The notes under the pieces: model-generated
What the model saw: only the letters and a program-made list of their open reading frames with translations
Databases searched by the model: none
Told to the model about the DNA's origin: nothing
In this document: one piece after another, positions 1 to 11,377 of the stretch
Numbering within the stretch: position 1 is the stretch's first letter
Layout: each line of letters begins with the position of its first letter
Made by a program: the position numbers and the translations under genes
Source of the DNA: Polynucleobacter sp. UK-Mo-2m-Kol15
Lineage (GTDB): Bacteria > Pseudomonadota > Gammaproteobacteria > Burkholderiales > Burkholderiaceae
Direction of reading: 5' to 3'
DNA: 64,000 nucleotides
Assembly: GCF_018881505.1 (NCBI RefSeq)
Contig: NZ_JACVQC010000001.1
Span: forward strand, 186,001 to 250,000

Positions 1-95
1 GCGCCAAAGCGCGTGCTGGCACCGCTAAAAATTTTTGATTGTGTTTGTAACTGCGCATGGGTCTCTAGACCAATTACGATTTCCCATTGCATCAT
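1..95 (-). CDS. gatB: Aspartyl/glutamyl-tRNA amidotransferase subunit B (5' end only)
   Basis: The first 31 or so codons of GatB run off the left edge of the window. The translation begins [20 protein letters not shown], the typical GatB N-terminus with the IGLE-H motif of the kinase/transferase cradle. The start is an ATGATG pair (positions 95 or 92) overlapping the gatA stop, so translation is probably coupled. GatB phosphorylates the misacylated Glu or Asp on tRNA and accepts ammonia from GatA. It is the third gene of gatC-gatA-gatB. Confidence 0.93.
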   Translation of the reverse strand, partial: MMQWEIVIGLETHAQLQTQSKIFSGASTRFG

Positions 96-1605
96 GCCAC
101 CTCGCTTGCTTGACGCAAATGCCAGTCACTATTTTGCTGATATTGATGCGCCACTTGAAGTAAGCGTGCCTCAGAAAAATAATTGCCAATTAACTGCATA
201 CCGATAGGTAGCTTGCTTGAATTAAATCCGCAAGGAACACTCATGGCTGGCAGACCCGCTAAGTTAGTAGAAAGGGTGTATATATCCTCTAGATACATTT
301 GCACTGGATCTTTTGATTTTTCACCTAAGCGCCATGCAACATCAGGAGCAACAGGCCCTAAGATCACATCACACTTTTCGAATACTGCTTGAAAGTCAGC
401 AGCAATAATGCGGCGAATTTTTTGAGCCTGCAAATAATAAGCGTCGTAATAACCATGACAGAGCACATAGGTACCAACCAAGATGCGACGCTTCACTTCC
501 GCACCAAACCCTTCTGTACGTGATTTCTTATACATGTCAGATAAATCACGATATTCATTTGCACGATGTCCGTAACGTACACCATCAAAGCGACTCAAAT
601 TACTTGAGGCTTCGGCTGGCGCTAAAACGTAATACACCGGAATGGATAGCTTGGTTTTTGGCAAACTCACTTCAAGTAACTCTGCGCCTAAATCTTGTAA
701 AGCATTTGCAGCAGCATTGACTGCATTGGCTACCTCTGGCGCCAGACCCTCTGCAAAGAATTCTTTTGGCAAACCAACTCGCAATCCCTCAAGTGGTTTC
801 ACTGAATTAGAGCCACCCTCTTTCCAAGACTGCGTGAGATAACGGCCGTAATCCTCTCCAGAATCAGGTAGGGAGGTGGAGTCTCGTGGATCATGTGATG
901 ACATGGCTGTAAGCAATAAAGCGCAGTCCTCAGCCGTTTTACCCATAGGGCCTGCTTGATCTAATGATGAGGCATAAGCAATCATCCCGTAACGAGATAC
1001 GCGCCCGTAGCTAGGTTTAATTCCAGTTAAGCCGCAAAAGGCGGCTGGCTGACGTATCGAGCCTCCAGTGTCTGTACCAGTCGCTATTGGTGCCAAACCT
1101 GCTGCTACCGCTGCTGCAGAGCCTCCAGAAGAACCACCCGCAACATATTCTGAATTCCAGGGGTTTAAGACAGGGCCATATGCTGAGTTTTCATTGGAGG
1201 AGCCCATTGCAAACTCATCCATATTGGTCTTACCAAGGCAAACCATGCCGGCACCATTAGGATTGAGTTCGTCCGGTATTCCGAGGTTAGAGACAACCGT
1301 AGCATCAAATGGGCTGAGGTAGCCTTCAAGCATTTTTGATGCGGCAGTCGACTTCCAGCCGCGCGTGACAAAGACATCTTTGTGGGCAACTGGAATACCG
1401 GTTAGCTTCCCAGCTTTTCCAGAGGCAATAATTTTATCTGCTTTAGAAGCTTGATCTAAACTTAAGTGAGCACTTACATCTAGATATGCATTCCAGTGCT
1501 TTCCGGCTTCGATACGATCTAGAAAGTACTTTGTCAGCTCGGCACTAGAGACCTCTTTAGCAGCCAATGCTTTTGCCATTAAAGCAATTGGTGTTTGGTG
1601 CCAAC

Positions 1606-1609
<4 letters not shown>
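92..1609 (-). CDS. gatA: Glutamyl/aspartyl-tRNA amidotransferase subunit A
   Basis: Amidase of the GatCAB complex, which hydrolyses glutamine and channels ammonia to GatB for conversion of Glu-tRNA(Gln) or Asp-tRNA(Asn). The 505-residue protein has the amidase signature: a catalytic Lys near residue 77 (PVAHKD), the glycine- and serine-rich loop with the cis-Ser near 160 (AGGSSGGS), and the nucleophile Ser near 184 ([11 protein letters not shown]). The 24-residue spacing between the two serines is that of known GatA enzymes. It overlaps gatC by four bases at its start and gatB at its stop, so the three genes form one transcript. Confidence 0.97.
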
Positions 1610-3005
<1,396 letters not shown>

Positions 3006-3029
3006 TTGACCTAAGCGTCGATTAGGGAA

Positions 3030-3959
3030 TTGCAACATAGCGCTCCTCCTCTTTTCAGACAAGGCGTTCCGGCTTTAGTCAAACTGATTGTCTGTCTATC
3101 GATCAGCATCGCATTGATGTTGATCGATTTTCGCTTTAAAGCACTTGATCCGATTCGCAATAACGTAAATTGGTTATTACGTCCACTAGAGTATGTGATG
3201 ATGATGCCGCGCAATGTATTTGAGGCTTCATCGGAATACCTCACTAGCCGCGGAACCCTAGATAAAGAAAATCAAGAAATGAAAGTGCGTCAAGCAGAAC
3301 TTTCTTTGCTTGCCAATCAATCAGAATTTCTTCTCGTAGAAAATCAAAATCTACGCCAACTAATGGATTTACAAAAGCAAATTCCATTCAAAACATTACC
3401 GGTCGAAATTTTATTCAACCCACCTAACGCAATTTCTCAGCGGATCGTAATTAATCGCGGAAGCAATGATGGTCTCAAGATAGGCAATCCCATCGCAAAT
3501 GACTCTGGCATCTTAGGTCAAGTTGTGCGCATCTATGATCACTCCGCAGAAGTGTCATTGCTAGAAGATCGGGACTTTGCAGTACCGGTACAAGTTGCCC
3601 GTAATGGCTTGCGAGCCGCTGTATTTGGGGCGGGGCGGGGTAACCCACTTGAGCTTCGCTACCTGCCAGTGGCCAGTGATTTAGAAGTAGGCGATGTATT
3701 AATTACCTCAGGCATCGATGGTGTTTACCCGCCCGGATTTGCAGTAGCTGTGATCAGCAGGATTGAACGCAATGCCGATAAAAACTCCTCAAACGTATTT
3801 TGTACACCAATGACACCTGTCAATCGCTACCGTCAGGCTTTAGCCCTACTTTACGATCCACAATGGGATGCCAAAGTATCTTCATCAACCAATAATCCTG
3901 GCGCGCCACTGACCAATACTCCAGGTCGCCGCCAAACTCGTTCGCGAGGGATGCAATGA
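3030..3959 (+). CDS. mreC: Rod-shape-determining protein MreC
   Basis: Bitopic inner-membrane protein with a periplasmic beta-rich domain that links MreB to PBP2. It has a single N-terminal membrane segment (about residues 13-31), a coiled-coil stretch rich in Gln, Glu and Leu (about 75-115), then the beta domain with motifs such as INRGSNDGLKIG and VLITSGIDGVYPPG. The only start consistent with the membrane segment is TTG at 3030, with a TAGGGA ribosome site a few bases before it. The end overlaps mreD by four bases. The Ser/Thr/Pro-rich tail (about 285-309) is probably disordered. Confidence 0.95.
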   Translation: MQHSAPPLFRQGVPALVKLIVCLSISIALMLIDFRFKALDPIRNNVNWLLRPLEYVMMMPRNVFEASSEYLTSRGTLDKENQEMKVRQAELSLLANQSEFLLVENQNLRQLMDLQKQIPFKTLPVEILFNPPNAISQRIVINRGSNDGLKIGNPIANDSGILGQVVRIYDHSAEVSLLEDRDFAVPVQVARNGLRAAVFGAGRGNPLELRYLPVASDLEVGDVLITSGIDGVYPPGFAVAVISRIERNADKNSSNVFCTPMTPVNRYRQALALLYDPQWDAKVSSSTNNPGAPLTNTPGRRQTRSRGMQ

Positions 3960-4480
3960 TTGATTTTCAAAGCGGCTACATTCTGCGTCCCGTAAGCCCG
4001 GTTTTCATCTACTTCAGCTTATTTTGTGCACTGCTGTTAAATCTTGTACCTATAGGTAATTACGGCTGGGTTCCTGACTGGCTCATTATTTGTATCGTGT
4101 TCTGGAATATTCATCAGCATCGCTACGTCGGCGTCATCACTGCATTTATTCTTGGCTTATTGATGGATGTCCATAACGCTGATTTGTTGGGCCTTCATGC
4201 ATTTAGTTACTCATTGGTCGCTTACCTTGCCATCTCTTGGCATCGCCGGATTATCGCCTTAACGGTTCTAACGCAAGCCCTGCATCTTTTGCCAATCTTC
4301 TTGTTGGTGTCACTGTTTCCGGTGCTAGCGCATTGGCTATTGAGTGGTGAGATTTATTGGTGGGCTTTAACTGGCGGCATTCAAGCGCTGGTCGAGGCAT
4401 TGTTATGGCCAATCGCAACACGCATCTTGCTATCACCCCAACGTCGCCCCATTGACGTTGATCACAATCGTCCAATTTAA
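3956..4480 (+). CDS. mreD: Rod-shape-determining protein MreD
   Basis: Polytopic inner-membrane protein of 174 residues, with about five hydrophobic segments, that completes MreBCD. The mid-protein motif LLMDVHNADLLGLHAFSY matches the family pattern G-L-xx-D-xxxxxxxG-xxAF. It overlaps mreC by four bases and is followed within 10 bp by mrdA, so translation is probably coupled. Confidence 0.94.
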   Translation: MIDFQSGYILRPVSPVFIYFSLFCALLLNLVPIGNYGWVPDWLIICIVFWNIHQHRYVGVITAFILGLLMDVHNADLLGLHAFSYSLVAYLAISWHRRIIALTVLTQALHLLPIFLLVSLFPVLAHWLLSGEIYWWALTGGIQALVEALLWPIATRILLSPQRRPIDVDHNRPI

Positions 4481-4488
4481 AGAGCGGT

Positions 4489-6396
4489 ATGGTTTCTTTT
4501 AAAAAACCAGACCTCGACTCGTTTCAAGAGCGCATCCATATTGCGACTATATTTGTCACCTTCTGCTTCTTGATATTAATTACCAGATTGGTGTGGCTGC
4601 AACTCGTGAGCCATGGAAAATACGCCCTGCAGGCAGAAAATAATCGCATTGCATTGGTACCCGCACCAGCTAACCGCGGCCTCCTTATAGACCGCAACGG
4701 CATTGTGATTGGCAGAAACTACTCTGCACTGACTCTAGATATCAATGCGGAGGAGGTTAAGGGCAATATTGATGAATTAATCGATGAGCTATCGAAAATT
4801 GTGCTGATTTCGCCAAGAGATCGCAGAAATTTCAAGCGATCCTTAGAAGATTCTCGAAAAATGGGCACCTTCCCGCTCAGATCGATGCTGACTGAGGCCG
4901 AAACAGCCCGTTTTATGGCAAATCGCTACAGATTTCCCGGGGTGGAGATCCGTGCACGCAGCTTTCGAGAGTATCCCTACAACGAGCTAGCCTCTCATTT
5001 AATTGGCTATATCGGACGTGTTTCTCAAAAAGATAAAGAGAAAATGCAGGCTGAAATTGAGAATTCCAAAGCGGATGATCCTGATGCGTTGCAGACTTCT
5101 TTTTTGCCGGGCATTCAATATGTGGGCAAGATTGGCTTAGAACAAAGTTATGAATCTGTTCTTCGTGGAGTACCAGGATATGACCAAGTAGAAATTACTG
5201 CGGGCGGTAAGCCGGTACGAACACTCTCAAGCTCACCCTCAATACCTGGAAAAAATGTAGTGTTGTCGGTTGATATCAAACTGCAATACTTAGTTGAGCA
5301 GCTGTACGGAAAGTTTCGTGGCGCATTCGTAGCAATTGAGCCGGAGACTGGAGATATCTTGGCATTTGTATCCAAGCCCAACTTTAATCCCAATGACTTT
5401 GTTGAAGGTATTGATTCAGTTACCTGGAAAGAGTTGAATGAGTCCCCACAAAAGCCGCTCTACAACCGCCCACTAAAAGGAATTTATCCACCAGGATCAA
5501 CATACAAACCATTTATGGCGCTAGCAGCTTTAGAAACTAAAAAACGTACGCCATCACAGTCGATTTCAGATCCAGGTTACTTTGAATTTGGCAATCATAC
5601 CTTCCGCGATGATAAAAAAGGTGGGCATGGCATTGTTGATATGCAAAAGTCTATCGTTGAATCTTGCGATACCTACTACTACTTGCTAGCACGCGACATG
5701 GGCGTGAATATGATGCATGACTTCATGAAGCCATTTGGTTTTGGTCAAATTACTGGCATTGATTTGCAAGGCGAATCTAGAGGCGTACTCCCATCAACTG
5801 AATGGAAAAAAAATACTTTCAAAAAACCAGAGCAGCAAAAATGGTATGAAGGCGAAACTATTTCACTTGGCATTGGTCAAGGCTATAACGCATTCACTAT
5901 TTTGCAACTAGCTCATGCCATGGCAAACTTGGCAAATAACGGTATTGTGATGAAGCCACACTTGGTAAAGGCAATTGAAGATCCATTTACAAGAAATCGC
6001 ACTCTGACTACACCCAAAGAAAGTTATCGCATTGATCTCGTTCCTGAAAATATCGAGATCATTAAGAAGGCAATGGTTGAGGTTAACAATTCTGGAACTT
6101 CAGCTTCTGTTTTCAAAGGCACAGCTTATCAAGTTGGCGGCAAGACTGGAACAGCGCAAGTATTTAGTTTAAATTCTAAAGAATATAACCATGGAGCTAC
6201 AGCCGAATTTTTACGTGACCATGCTTTATATGTTGCCTTTGCTCCCGCAGATAAACCAACCATCGTGATTGCAATGGTAGTTGAGAACGCTGGGTTCGGA
6301 GCACAACATGCTGCACCAATTGCACGTAAAGCACTAGATTTTTATATTGAGGGCAAGTGGCCAAAGGAGATTCCAGAATGGAAAAGAGCGCCATAA
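4489..6396 (+). CDS. mrdA: Penicillin-binding protein 2 (peptidoglycan transpeptidase of the elongasome)
   Basis: Class B PBP of 635 residues that crosslinks peptidoglycan during cell elongation. It has one N-terminal membrane anchor (about 18-40), a dimerisation/pedestal region with the RGLLIDRNG motif, and the transpeptidase domain with the three active-site motifs: SxxK in GSTYKPF, SxD in SCDTYYY, and KTGTAQ. It lies between mreD and rodA, its usual partner glycosyltransferase. Its 3' end overlaps rodA by 19 bp. Confidence 0.97.
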   Translation: MVSFKKPDLDSFQERIHIATIFVTFCFLILITRLVWLQLVSHGKYALQAENNRIALVPAPANRGLLIDRNGIVIGRNYSALTLDINAEEVKGNIDELIDELSKIVLISPRDRRNFKRSLEDSRKMGTFPLRSMLTEAETARFMANRYRFPGVEIRARSFREYPYNELASHLIGYIGRVSQKDKEKMQAEIENSKADDPDALQTSFLPGIQYVGKIGLEQSYESVLRGVPGYDQVEITAGGKPVRTLSSSPSIPGKNVVLSVDIKLQYLVEQLYGKFRGAFVAIEPETGDILAFVSKPNFNPNDFVEGIDSVTWKELNESPQKPLYNRPLKGIYPPGSTYKPFMALAALETKKRTPSQSISDPGYFEFGNHTFRDDKKGGHGIVDMQKSIVESCDTYYYLLARDMGVNMMHDFMKPFGFGQITGIDLQGESRGVLPSTEWKKNTFKKPEQQKWYEGETISLGIGQGYNAFTILQLAHAMANLANNGIVMKPHLVKAIEDPFTRNRTLTTPKESYRIDLVPENIEIIKKAMVEVNNSGTSASVFKGTAYQVGGKTGTAQVFSLNSKEYNHGATAEFLRDHALYVAFAPADKPTIVIAMVVENAGFGAQHAAPIARKALDFYIEGKWPKEIPEWKRAP

Positions 6397-7529
6397 GCAA
6401 AGCAAAAAAAATATTTCTAAGTATTTTTAGTGGGCTTGATCGCCAGTTAGGCCTTATTCTGCTTGGTTTAGCGGGTATTGGATTTTTTATATTTTTATCA
6501 GCAGGTCAAAATACACCCGTTCGTTTTGGAGATGAGCTACGAAACCTAGCTCTTTCATTTGCAGTCATGTGGATCGTTTCTCGTATTCCACCTAAATGGT
6601 TAGAGATGGCTGCAGTATGGGTTTATGGGATTGGAGTTGCGCTGCTTATCGCAGTTGCCGTATTTGGCTTAATTAAAAAAGGTGCCAGACGATGGCTCAA
6701 TATTGGCTTTGTAATCCAACCTTCAGAGCTCATGAAAATTGCAATGCCACTAATGCTGGCTTGGTATTTTCAAAAGCGCGAAGGTATCCAAAAATCTTGG
6801 GATTATGGAGTGGCGGCAATCATTCTTGGTATCCCCGTACTACTGATTGCGCGCCAGCCGGATTTGGGGACCTCCCTATTGGTTTTTGCCGCAGGCATGT
6901 ACGTCATCATTCTTGCAGGACTACCGTGGAAATGGATCTTGCCTTTCATAGGAATCGGCGCTGTCGGAATTATTCTCATTGTGATTTTTGGCAATACTAT
7001 TTGCGCGCATGATGTTGTGTGGCCATTTGTCCATAACTACCAAAAATATCGAGTCTGTACTTTACTCGACCCCACTAGCGATCCTCTCGGAAAAGGTTTT
7101 CATACAATTCAATCCATGATTGCAATTGGCTCTGGTGGATTTTTTGGGAAGGGCTGGTTTCAGGGAACACAATCCCACCTTGAATTTATTCCAGAAAAAC
7201 ATACCGACTTTGTCTTTGCTGTTTTCTCTGAAGAATTTGGCTTGCTGGGTAATTTAATCTTATTAGCACTTTTCTATGCCTTGATTAAAAGGGGGCTTGC
7301 AATCTCTGCTAGCGCGCCCAATCTATTCACGCGCCTACTTGGTGCTTCAGTTACGCTGATTTTCTTTACCTATGCCTTTGTCAATATTGGCATGGTCAGT
7401 GGCTTACTACCTGTTGTAGGAGTTCCATTGCCATTCATCAGCTATGGAGGAACTGCTCTAGTCACCTTAGGATTTGGTGCTGGCATATTGATGAGCATTC
7501 ACCGTCATCGACGTCTAGTACAGAGCTAA
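6378..7529 (+). CDS. rodA: Peptidoglycan glycosyltransferase RodA
   Basis: SEDS-family polytopic membrane protein that polymerises lipid II with PBP2 during elongation. I set the start at ATG 6378 because AAGGAGA at 6364-6370 sits at the right distance. A longer frame from 6357 would put that ribosome site inside the gene. The protein has 383 residues. Family motifs are present: GARRWLNIGFVIQPSELMK, the KHTDFVFAVFSEEFG region, and the C-terminal GVPLPFISYGGT. It is the last gene of the operon and is followed by a strong terminator. Confidence 0.96.
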   Translation: MEKSAISKAKKIFLSIFSGLDRQLGLILLGLAGIGFFIFLSAGQNTPVRFGDELRNLALSFAVMWIVSRIPPKWLEMAAVWVYGIGVALLIAVAVFGLIKKGARRWLNIGFVIQPSELMKIAMPLMLAWYFQKREGIQKSWDYGVAAIILGIPVLLIARQPDLGTSLLVFAAGMYVIILAGLPWKWILPFIGIGAVGIILIVIFGNTICAHDVVWPFVHNYQKYRVCTLLDPTSDPLGKGFHTIQSMIAIGSGGFFGKGWFQGTQSHLEFIPEKHTDFVFAVFSEEFGLLGNLILLALFYALIKRGLAISASAPNLFTRLLGASVTLIFFTYAFVNIGMVSGLLPVVGVPLPFISYGGTALVTLGFGAGILMSIHRHRRLVQS

Positions 7530-7575
7530 AAGTCAGGCAAAGGATAGACACAAGGGATTGCGTTATCGCCAGAAA

Positions 7576-7605
7576 CAAAAAAGCCCGGCATGCCGGGCTT
7601 TTTCA
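7576..7605. terminator. Bidirectional rho-independent terminator between rodA and hupB
   Basis: A 20-bp perfect inverted repeat at 7581-7600 (AAGCCCGGCA followed by its mirror) is flanked by A residues on the left and T residues on the right. It therefore works for rodA on the plus strand and for hupB on the minus strand. Confidence 0.9.
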
Positions 7606-7620
7606 TCAACAAAGTAAGAA

Positions 7621-7905
7621 TTACTTCTTACGCTTGTTAACTGAATCTTTAAATGCTTTACCAGCAGAAAACTTAACAGTTTTAGCAGCCGCGATTTTGA
7701 GTGGCTCGCCAGTTTTTGGGTTACGGCCCATACGTGCAGCGCGCTTACCAGAAGCAAAAGTACCGAAACCGATCAGTTGTACTGAGTCGCCTTTAGTAAC
7801 AGCCTTAATAATTTGCTCAATAGCAGAATTTAATGCAAATTCAGCTTTGGCTTTTGAGATCTCAGCGTCGTCAGCAATCGCTGCGATTAGTTCTGCTTTG
7901 TTCAA
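7621..7905 (-). CDS. hupB: DNA-binding protein HU
   Basis: Histone-like nucleoid protein of 94 residues that dimerises and bends DNA. It starts [20 protein letters not shown], has the [21 protein letters not shown] beta-arm region with the intercalating Pro in RNPKTG, and ends in a basic KKRK-type tail. It is a single-gene unit with its own upstream region. I cannot separate HU-alpha from HU-beta by sequence alone. Confidence 0.94.
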   Translation of the reverse strand: MNKAELIAAIADDAEISKAKAEFALNSAIEQIIKAVTKGDSVQLIGFGTFASGKRAARMGRNPKTGEPLKIAAAKTVKFSAGKAFKDSVNKRKK

Positions 7906-8016
7906 GTGAAGCTCCTTATATTTTGATGTCAGCGCACCTTGCGCTTACATGATTTTAACCACAAAAAATTACAAAAATAAAGCTGCGTCACAGCAATTTT
8001 TTTTATTGCCTCTTTT

Positions 8017-8382
8017 TTACTCTTCTATAACTGTCACGTCCGATACAAAATACTCAGTATCCCCAAAACAGCTAGTAGGCAATCCAATATGCTGATCATA
8101 TTTAAGGGCAACTTTTTTACCCAAATTGGCATTAATTTTTTGCGCTACAGCATCTTCACGCACTGTAAAAAGGAATTTTTCTGACATAGTTCCCGGCATC
8201 GAGACCATAGCCAATTCACCTTCCCAAGTTTTGCATACATAGCCTCGATTGGAGAATTTCTGGACGTAACCTGCGCGCTCACCACTGCCATAGCTCCAAT
8301 TAAGCATAATCCAAGTATAGGCTGCTAAACCTACCAAGCCAATCAATATAAGGCTTAAAAGCCACTTTACGAATCCATTCAT
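8017..8382 (-). CDS. Hypothetical single-pass membrane protein
   Basis: I do not recognise the family with certainty. The 121-residue protein has one N-terminal hydrophobic segment (about residues 7-28) followed by a soluble domain likely outside the cytoplasm. That domain has two cysteines, in YVCKTWEGE and TSCFGD, that could form a disulfide. The ordered beta-rich domain and normal codon use suggest a real gene. It stands alone between hupB and the LpxO-like gene. Confidence 0.8.
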   Translation of the reverse strand: MNGFVKWLLSLILIGLVGLAAYTWIMLNWSYGSGERAGYVQKFSNRGYVCKTWEGELAMVSMPGTMSEKFLFTVREDAVAQKINANLGKKVALKYDQHIGLPTSCFGDTEYFVSDVTVIEE

Positions 8383-8545
8383 GTGATTTTCCTTAACAAA
8401 TCATCCTTGCAGCCCTAAATGGGTGCATTCACCACAACCCCTTATGACCCTAACTAACATTTGAGCATATCCATTACTAAAATAGGTATGAAATAGCGCT
8501 CCATCTAAATTAAAATACTAGTATTAACGCTAACTGGTAATCCCC

Positions 8546-9448
8546 ATGGAACTTCGGCACGCTATTTTTCTGATCTTTGTTACCTCTGCAATTTATGTCT
8601 ACTTTAGGGGCAAAGTACGATTTGGCTTAGTGCGCTCACTAACAGACTACCAAGTGCTTTTGGCGCCAATCAATAGCCTTCTTTACTTATTCTCAAAAAC
8701 TAAGGCCGGGGCATTTATTCCGGTCGCCGAATTTCCGGAAATGAAACCCATTCAAGATAATTGGGAAATCATCCGCGATGAAGCGCTCGCCTTAAATGCA
8801 GATGGCGCCATTGCAGCCGCTACCGGATACAACGATATTGGGTTTAATTCTTTTTTTAGAACGGGCTGGAAGCGCTTTCACCTCTATTGGTATGGCAAAG
8901 AAATACCATCTGCACAACTTCTGTGCCCCAAAACCGTTGCCCTCCTCAAATCAATCCCTACCATCAAGGCGGCTGTGTTTGCCTCACTACCCCCCGGAGC
9001 AACGCTGGTAAGGCACCGAGACCCCTATGCAGGCTCATTGAGATATCACATTGGCCTATTCACTCCAAACGACCCTAAATGCTTTATCGATGTGGATGGA
9101 GAGCGCTATTTCTGGAAAGATGGCGAGTCGGTAATATTTGATGAGACCTACATTCACTACGCCGGAAATGAAACAGATCACCAGCGTATCGTCTTATTTT
9201 GCGATGTGGAGCGACCCGTTCATACCAAATTGATGCAATTATTGAACCGCTGGTTTGGGCGCTATGTCATGAGCGCCACCTCTTCCCAGAATGTTGAGGG
9301 GGAGAAAGTGGGATTTGTAAACATTCTCTTTAAGTACTTTTATCACCTCCGGGCACAGGCAAAGAAACTCAAAGCTAAACATCGTCGTACTTACTACATC
9401 GGAAAATGGGTTCTGATTTTGGGAATTCTGTGGGCAATATTTTGGTAA
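8546..9448 (+). CDS. lpxO: LpxO-like lipid A hydroxylase (aspartyl/asparaginyl beta-hydroxylase family)
   Basis: Fe(II)/2-oxoglutarate dioxygenase of the family that 2-hydroxylates a secondary acyl chain of lipid A. The 300-residue protein has an N-terminal membrane segment, the first iron-ligand region RHRDPYAGSLRYHIGL, a double-stranded beta-helix core (GERYFWKDGESVIFDETY), the second histidine in TYIHYAGN and the co-substrate-binding segment QRIVLFCDVERP. It ends in a second hydrophobic segment. Assignment within the family rests on the membrane segments; the substrate is inferred. Confidence 0.85.
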   Translation: MELRHAIFLIFVTSAIYVYFRGKVRFGLVRSLTDYQVLLAPINSLLYLFSKTKAGAFIPVAEFPEMKPIQDNWEIIRDEALALNADGAIAAATGYNDIGFNSFFRTGWKRFHLYWYGKEIPSAQLLCPKTVALLKSIPTIKAAVFASLPPGATLVRHRDPYAGSLRYHIGLFTPNDPKCFIDVDGERYFWKDGESVIFDETYIHYAGNETDHQRIVLFCDVERPVHTKLMQLLNRWFGRYVMSATSSQNVEGEKVGFVNILFKYFYHLRAQAKKLKAKHRRTYYIGKWVLILGILWAIFW

Positions 9449-9451
9449 GCC

Positions 9452-9745
9452 CTAAGGACTGAGCGCCTCAGTAATTTGTTCTGGAGTAATCGAACCCCAA
9501 ATTTCAACACGCTTAACCCGGCTACTTTGCCCTGATAAAAGCTGAATTTGTTTTTGCGGCACCCGCAATCGCTTAGATAGCCAAGACAGGAGCATCTCGT
9601 TCGCTTTATTTTCGAGTGCAGGGGCTTGTAGAGAGATCTTAAGACAGCCATCGTGTAGCCCAACCACTTTGGTAAGCCTTGCTCCTGGCTGGCAATGTAA
9701 ATTAAGAACAATCCCAGTGGGGGTTTGTTTTAACCAAATGGGCAT
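9452..9745 (-). CDS. DUF167 (YggU) family protein
   Basis: Small 97-residue protein of the YggU family, whose biochemical role is unknown. Typical family segments are PGARLTKVVGLHDGCLKISL, then APALENKANEMLLSWLSKRL, and a QIQLLSGQSSRVKRVEI strand. It converges with the LpxO-like gene (3-bp gap) and diverges from the carbonic anhydrase gene. Confidence 0.9.
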   Translation of the reverse strand: MPIWLKQTPTGIVLNLHCQPGARLTKVVGLHDGCLKISLQAPALENKANEMLLSWLSKRLRVPQKQIQLLSGQSSRVKRVEIWGSITPEQITEALSP

Positions 9746-9770
9746 TATTAAAGTACTTTAAACTCAAAGC

Positions 9771-10436
9771 ATGATTATGAAGAATTCCAACGCCTTAGAC
9801 CAGCTATTTAACAATAATCGCGAATGGGCGCAAGCGATGGTTGCCAAGGATGCTAATTTTTTTAAGCGTCTAGTTTCTCAACAAGCCCCAGAATATCTAT
9901 GGATTGGCTGCTCAGACAGTCGTGTACCTGCAAACGACATTGTCAACCTACTTCCAGGCGAGCTTTTTGTACACCGTAATGTTGCAAACGTTGTGGTTCA
10001 CACTGATTTGAATTGCTTATCCGTGATTCAATTTGCGATTGATCTATTAAAGGTCAAACACATTTTGGTAGTTGGCCACTATGGTTGCTCTGGTGTGCAT
10101 GCCGCACTTACCGATAAACGTGTTGGACTTGCTGACAATTGGTTACGTCATGTAAAGGATGTGCATCAAAAACATGAACGCTATCTCGGTGAAGTCATCC
10201 CCAGCCCAAAACGTCAAGATCGCCTATGCGAACTCAATGTCATCGAGCAAGTAGTTAACGTATGCGAGACGACCATTGTTCAGGATGCATGGGCAAGAGG
10301 GCAAGACCTTACAGTACATGGGTGGGCTTATCGACTCGAGACTGGCCTAGTAAATGATTTAGGTATGTCTATCAGCTCTAGCGAAGAAATGCCTGTGCGA
10401 TACGCTAAATCCTTATCTCGCTACAGCGCCGAATAA
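9771..10436 (+). CDS. can: Beta-class carbonic anhydrase
   Basis: Zinc enzyme interconverting CO2 and bicarbonate, probably supplying bicarbonate for carboxylases. The protein has 221 residues. The zinc ligands are visible as Cys47, His103 and Cys106 (WIGCSDSRV and VGHYGCSG), and the Asp49-Arg51 dyad of the active site is present. An alternative start at the third codon (ATG 9777) would lose only two residues. Confidence 0.96.
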   Translation: MIMKNSNALDQLFNNNREWAQAMVAKDANFFKRLVSQQAPEYLWIGCSDSRVPANDIVNLLPGELFVHRNVANVVVHTDLNCLSVIQFAIDLLKVKHILVVGHYGCSGVHAALTDKRVGLADNWLRHVKDVHQKHERYLGEVIPSPKRQDRLCELNVIEQVVNVCETTIVQDAWARGQDLTVHGWAYRLETGLVNDLGMSISSSEEMPVRYAKSLSRYSAE

Positions 10437-10444
10437 ATTCAGTT

Positions 10445-11332
10445 TTGTTTAACAAATTATTAAACTATTCTGGGGTAGCGCTTCTTAAACTTCTAGCATC
10501 GCTTCCATATAACGTTCTAGTCACCACTGGTTATGGTTTAGGTATTCTTGCTGCTCACATACCCAGCTCCCGAAATCGTGTCGTTCAAAAAAATCTAGAG
10601 CTCTGCTTCCCTGAATTGAGCCCGCAGGAAATCAACCAACTCAGAAAAGATCATTGGCGCTTACTAGGTCGTAGCTTGGTTGAAAAAAGCATCATTTGGC
10701 TTGGCAGCAAAAAACAGCTTGCCGATATGATTGAAGTTCGTTCCGAGGTTGACTTAAATGACAGGCAGCCACGAATCTTAGTAAACATGCATTTTATTGG
10801 CATTGAAGGTAGCATTATCTTGAGTGCACTTGCTCAAGAAAAAGGCTGGCCGCGTACCTCTGGCTTTTTCCAAAGAATGAAAAGCCCCTTCTTCAATAAA
10901 AAAATTATTGAATGGCGCAATCGCTTTGGTGGGAACTCAATTGACCGGCAAGGAAACTCTCTTGAGCTTATTCGAGAAATTCGTAAGGGCAGCTTCATCA
11001 TCATTGCTCCCGATATTGATTTGGGACTGAAGGATTCAACTTTTGCGCCCTTCTTTAATATTCAAACCAATACAATTACAGCCGTATCGCGTCTTGCCAA
11101 AATCACTGGGGCTGAGGTCTGCATGATGATCACGACCCTCAAAAAAAATGAGGCTGGCTATATTTGCAATGTTAGCAAGCCACTAGAGAATTTTCCGACC
11201 GAAAATCCAGAGGCTGATACCGCTAGGCTAAATCAAATTTTTGAAAAAGAAATAAGCTTGAGACCCGCCGAATACTATTGGGTTCATAAGCGCTTTAAAA
11301 ACAGGCCGCCTAATGAGGCGAGCCCCTATTAG
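10445..11332 (+). CDS. Lysophospholipid/lipid A acyltransferase (LpxL/HtrB family)
   Basis: Member of the Kdo2-lipid A late acyltransferase family, which adds a secondary acyl chain from acyl-ACP. The 295-residue protein has an N-terminal hydrophobic segment, the H-x4-E catalytic motif in NMHFIGIEGS, and a conserved DIDLGLKDSTFAPFF segment. The C-terminal YYWVHKRFKNRP is a hallmark of LpxL, LpxM and LpxP. It starts with TTG just after the carbonic anhydrase gene. The chain and position specificity cannot be read from sequence. An LpxO-like gene lies 1 kb upstream. Confidence 0.88.
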   Translation: MFNKLLNYSGVALLKLLASLPYNVLVTTGYGLGILAAHIPSSRNRVVQKNLELCFPELSPQEINQLRKDHWRLLGRSLVEKSIIWLGSKKQLADMIEVRSEVDLNDRQPRILVNMHFIGIEGSIILSALAQEKGWPRTSGFFQRMKSPFFNKKIIEWRNRFGGNSIDRQGNSLELIREIRKGSFIIIAPDIDLGLKDSTFAPFFNIQTNTITAVSRLAKITGAEVCMMITTLKKNEAGYICNVSKPLENFPTENPEADTARLNQIFEKEISLRPAEYYWVHKRFKNRPPNEASPY

Positions 11333-11377
11333 CAGAAAACCTAGTCTTTGCTTAGGCAATTGTCAGATAATGTCAGC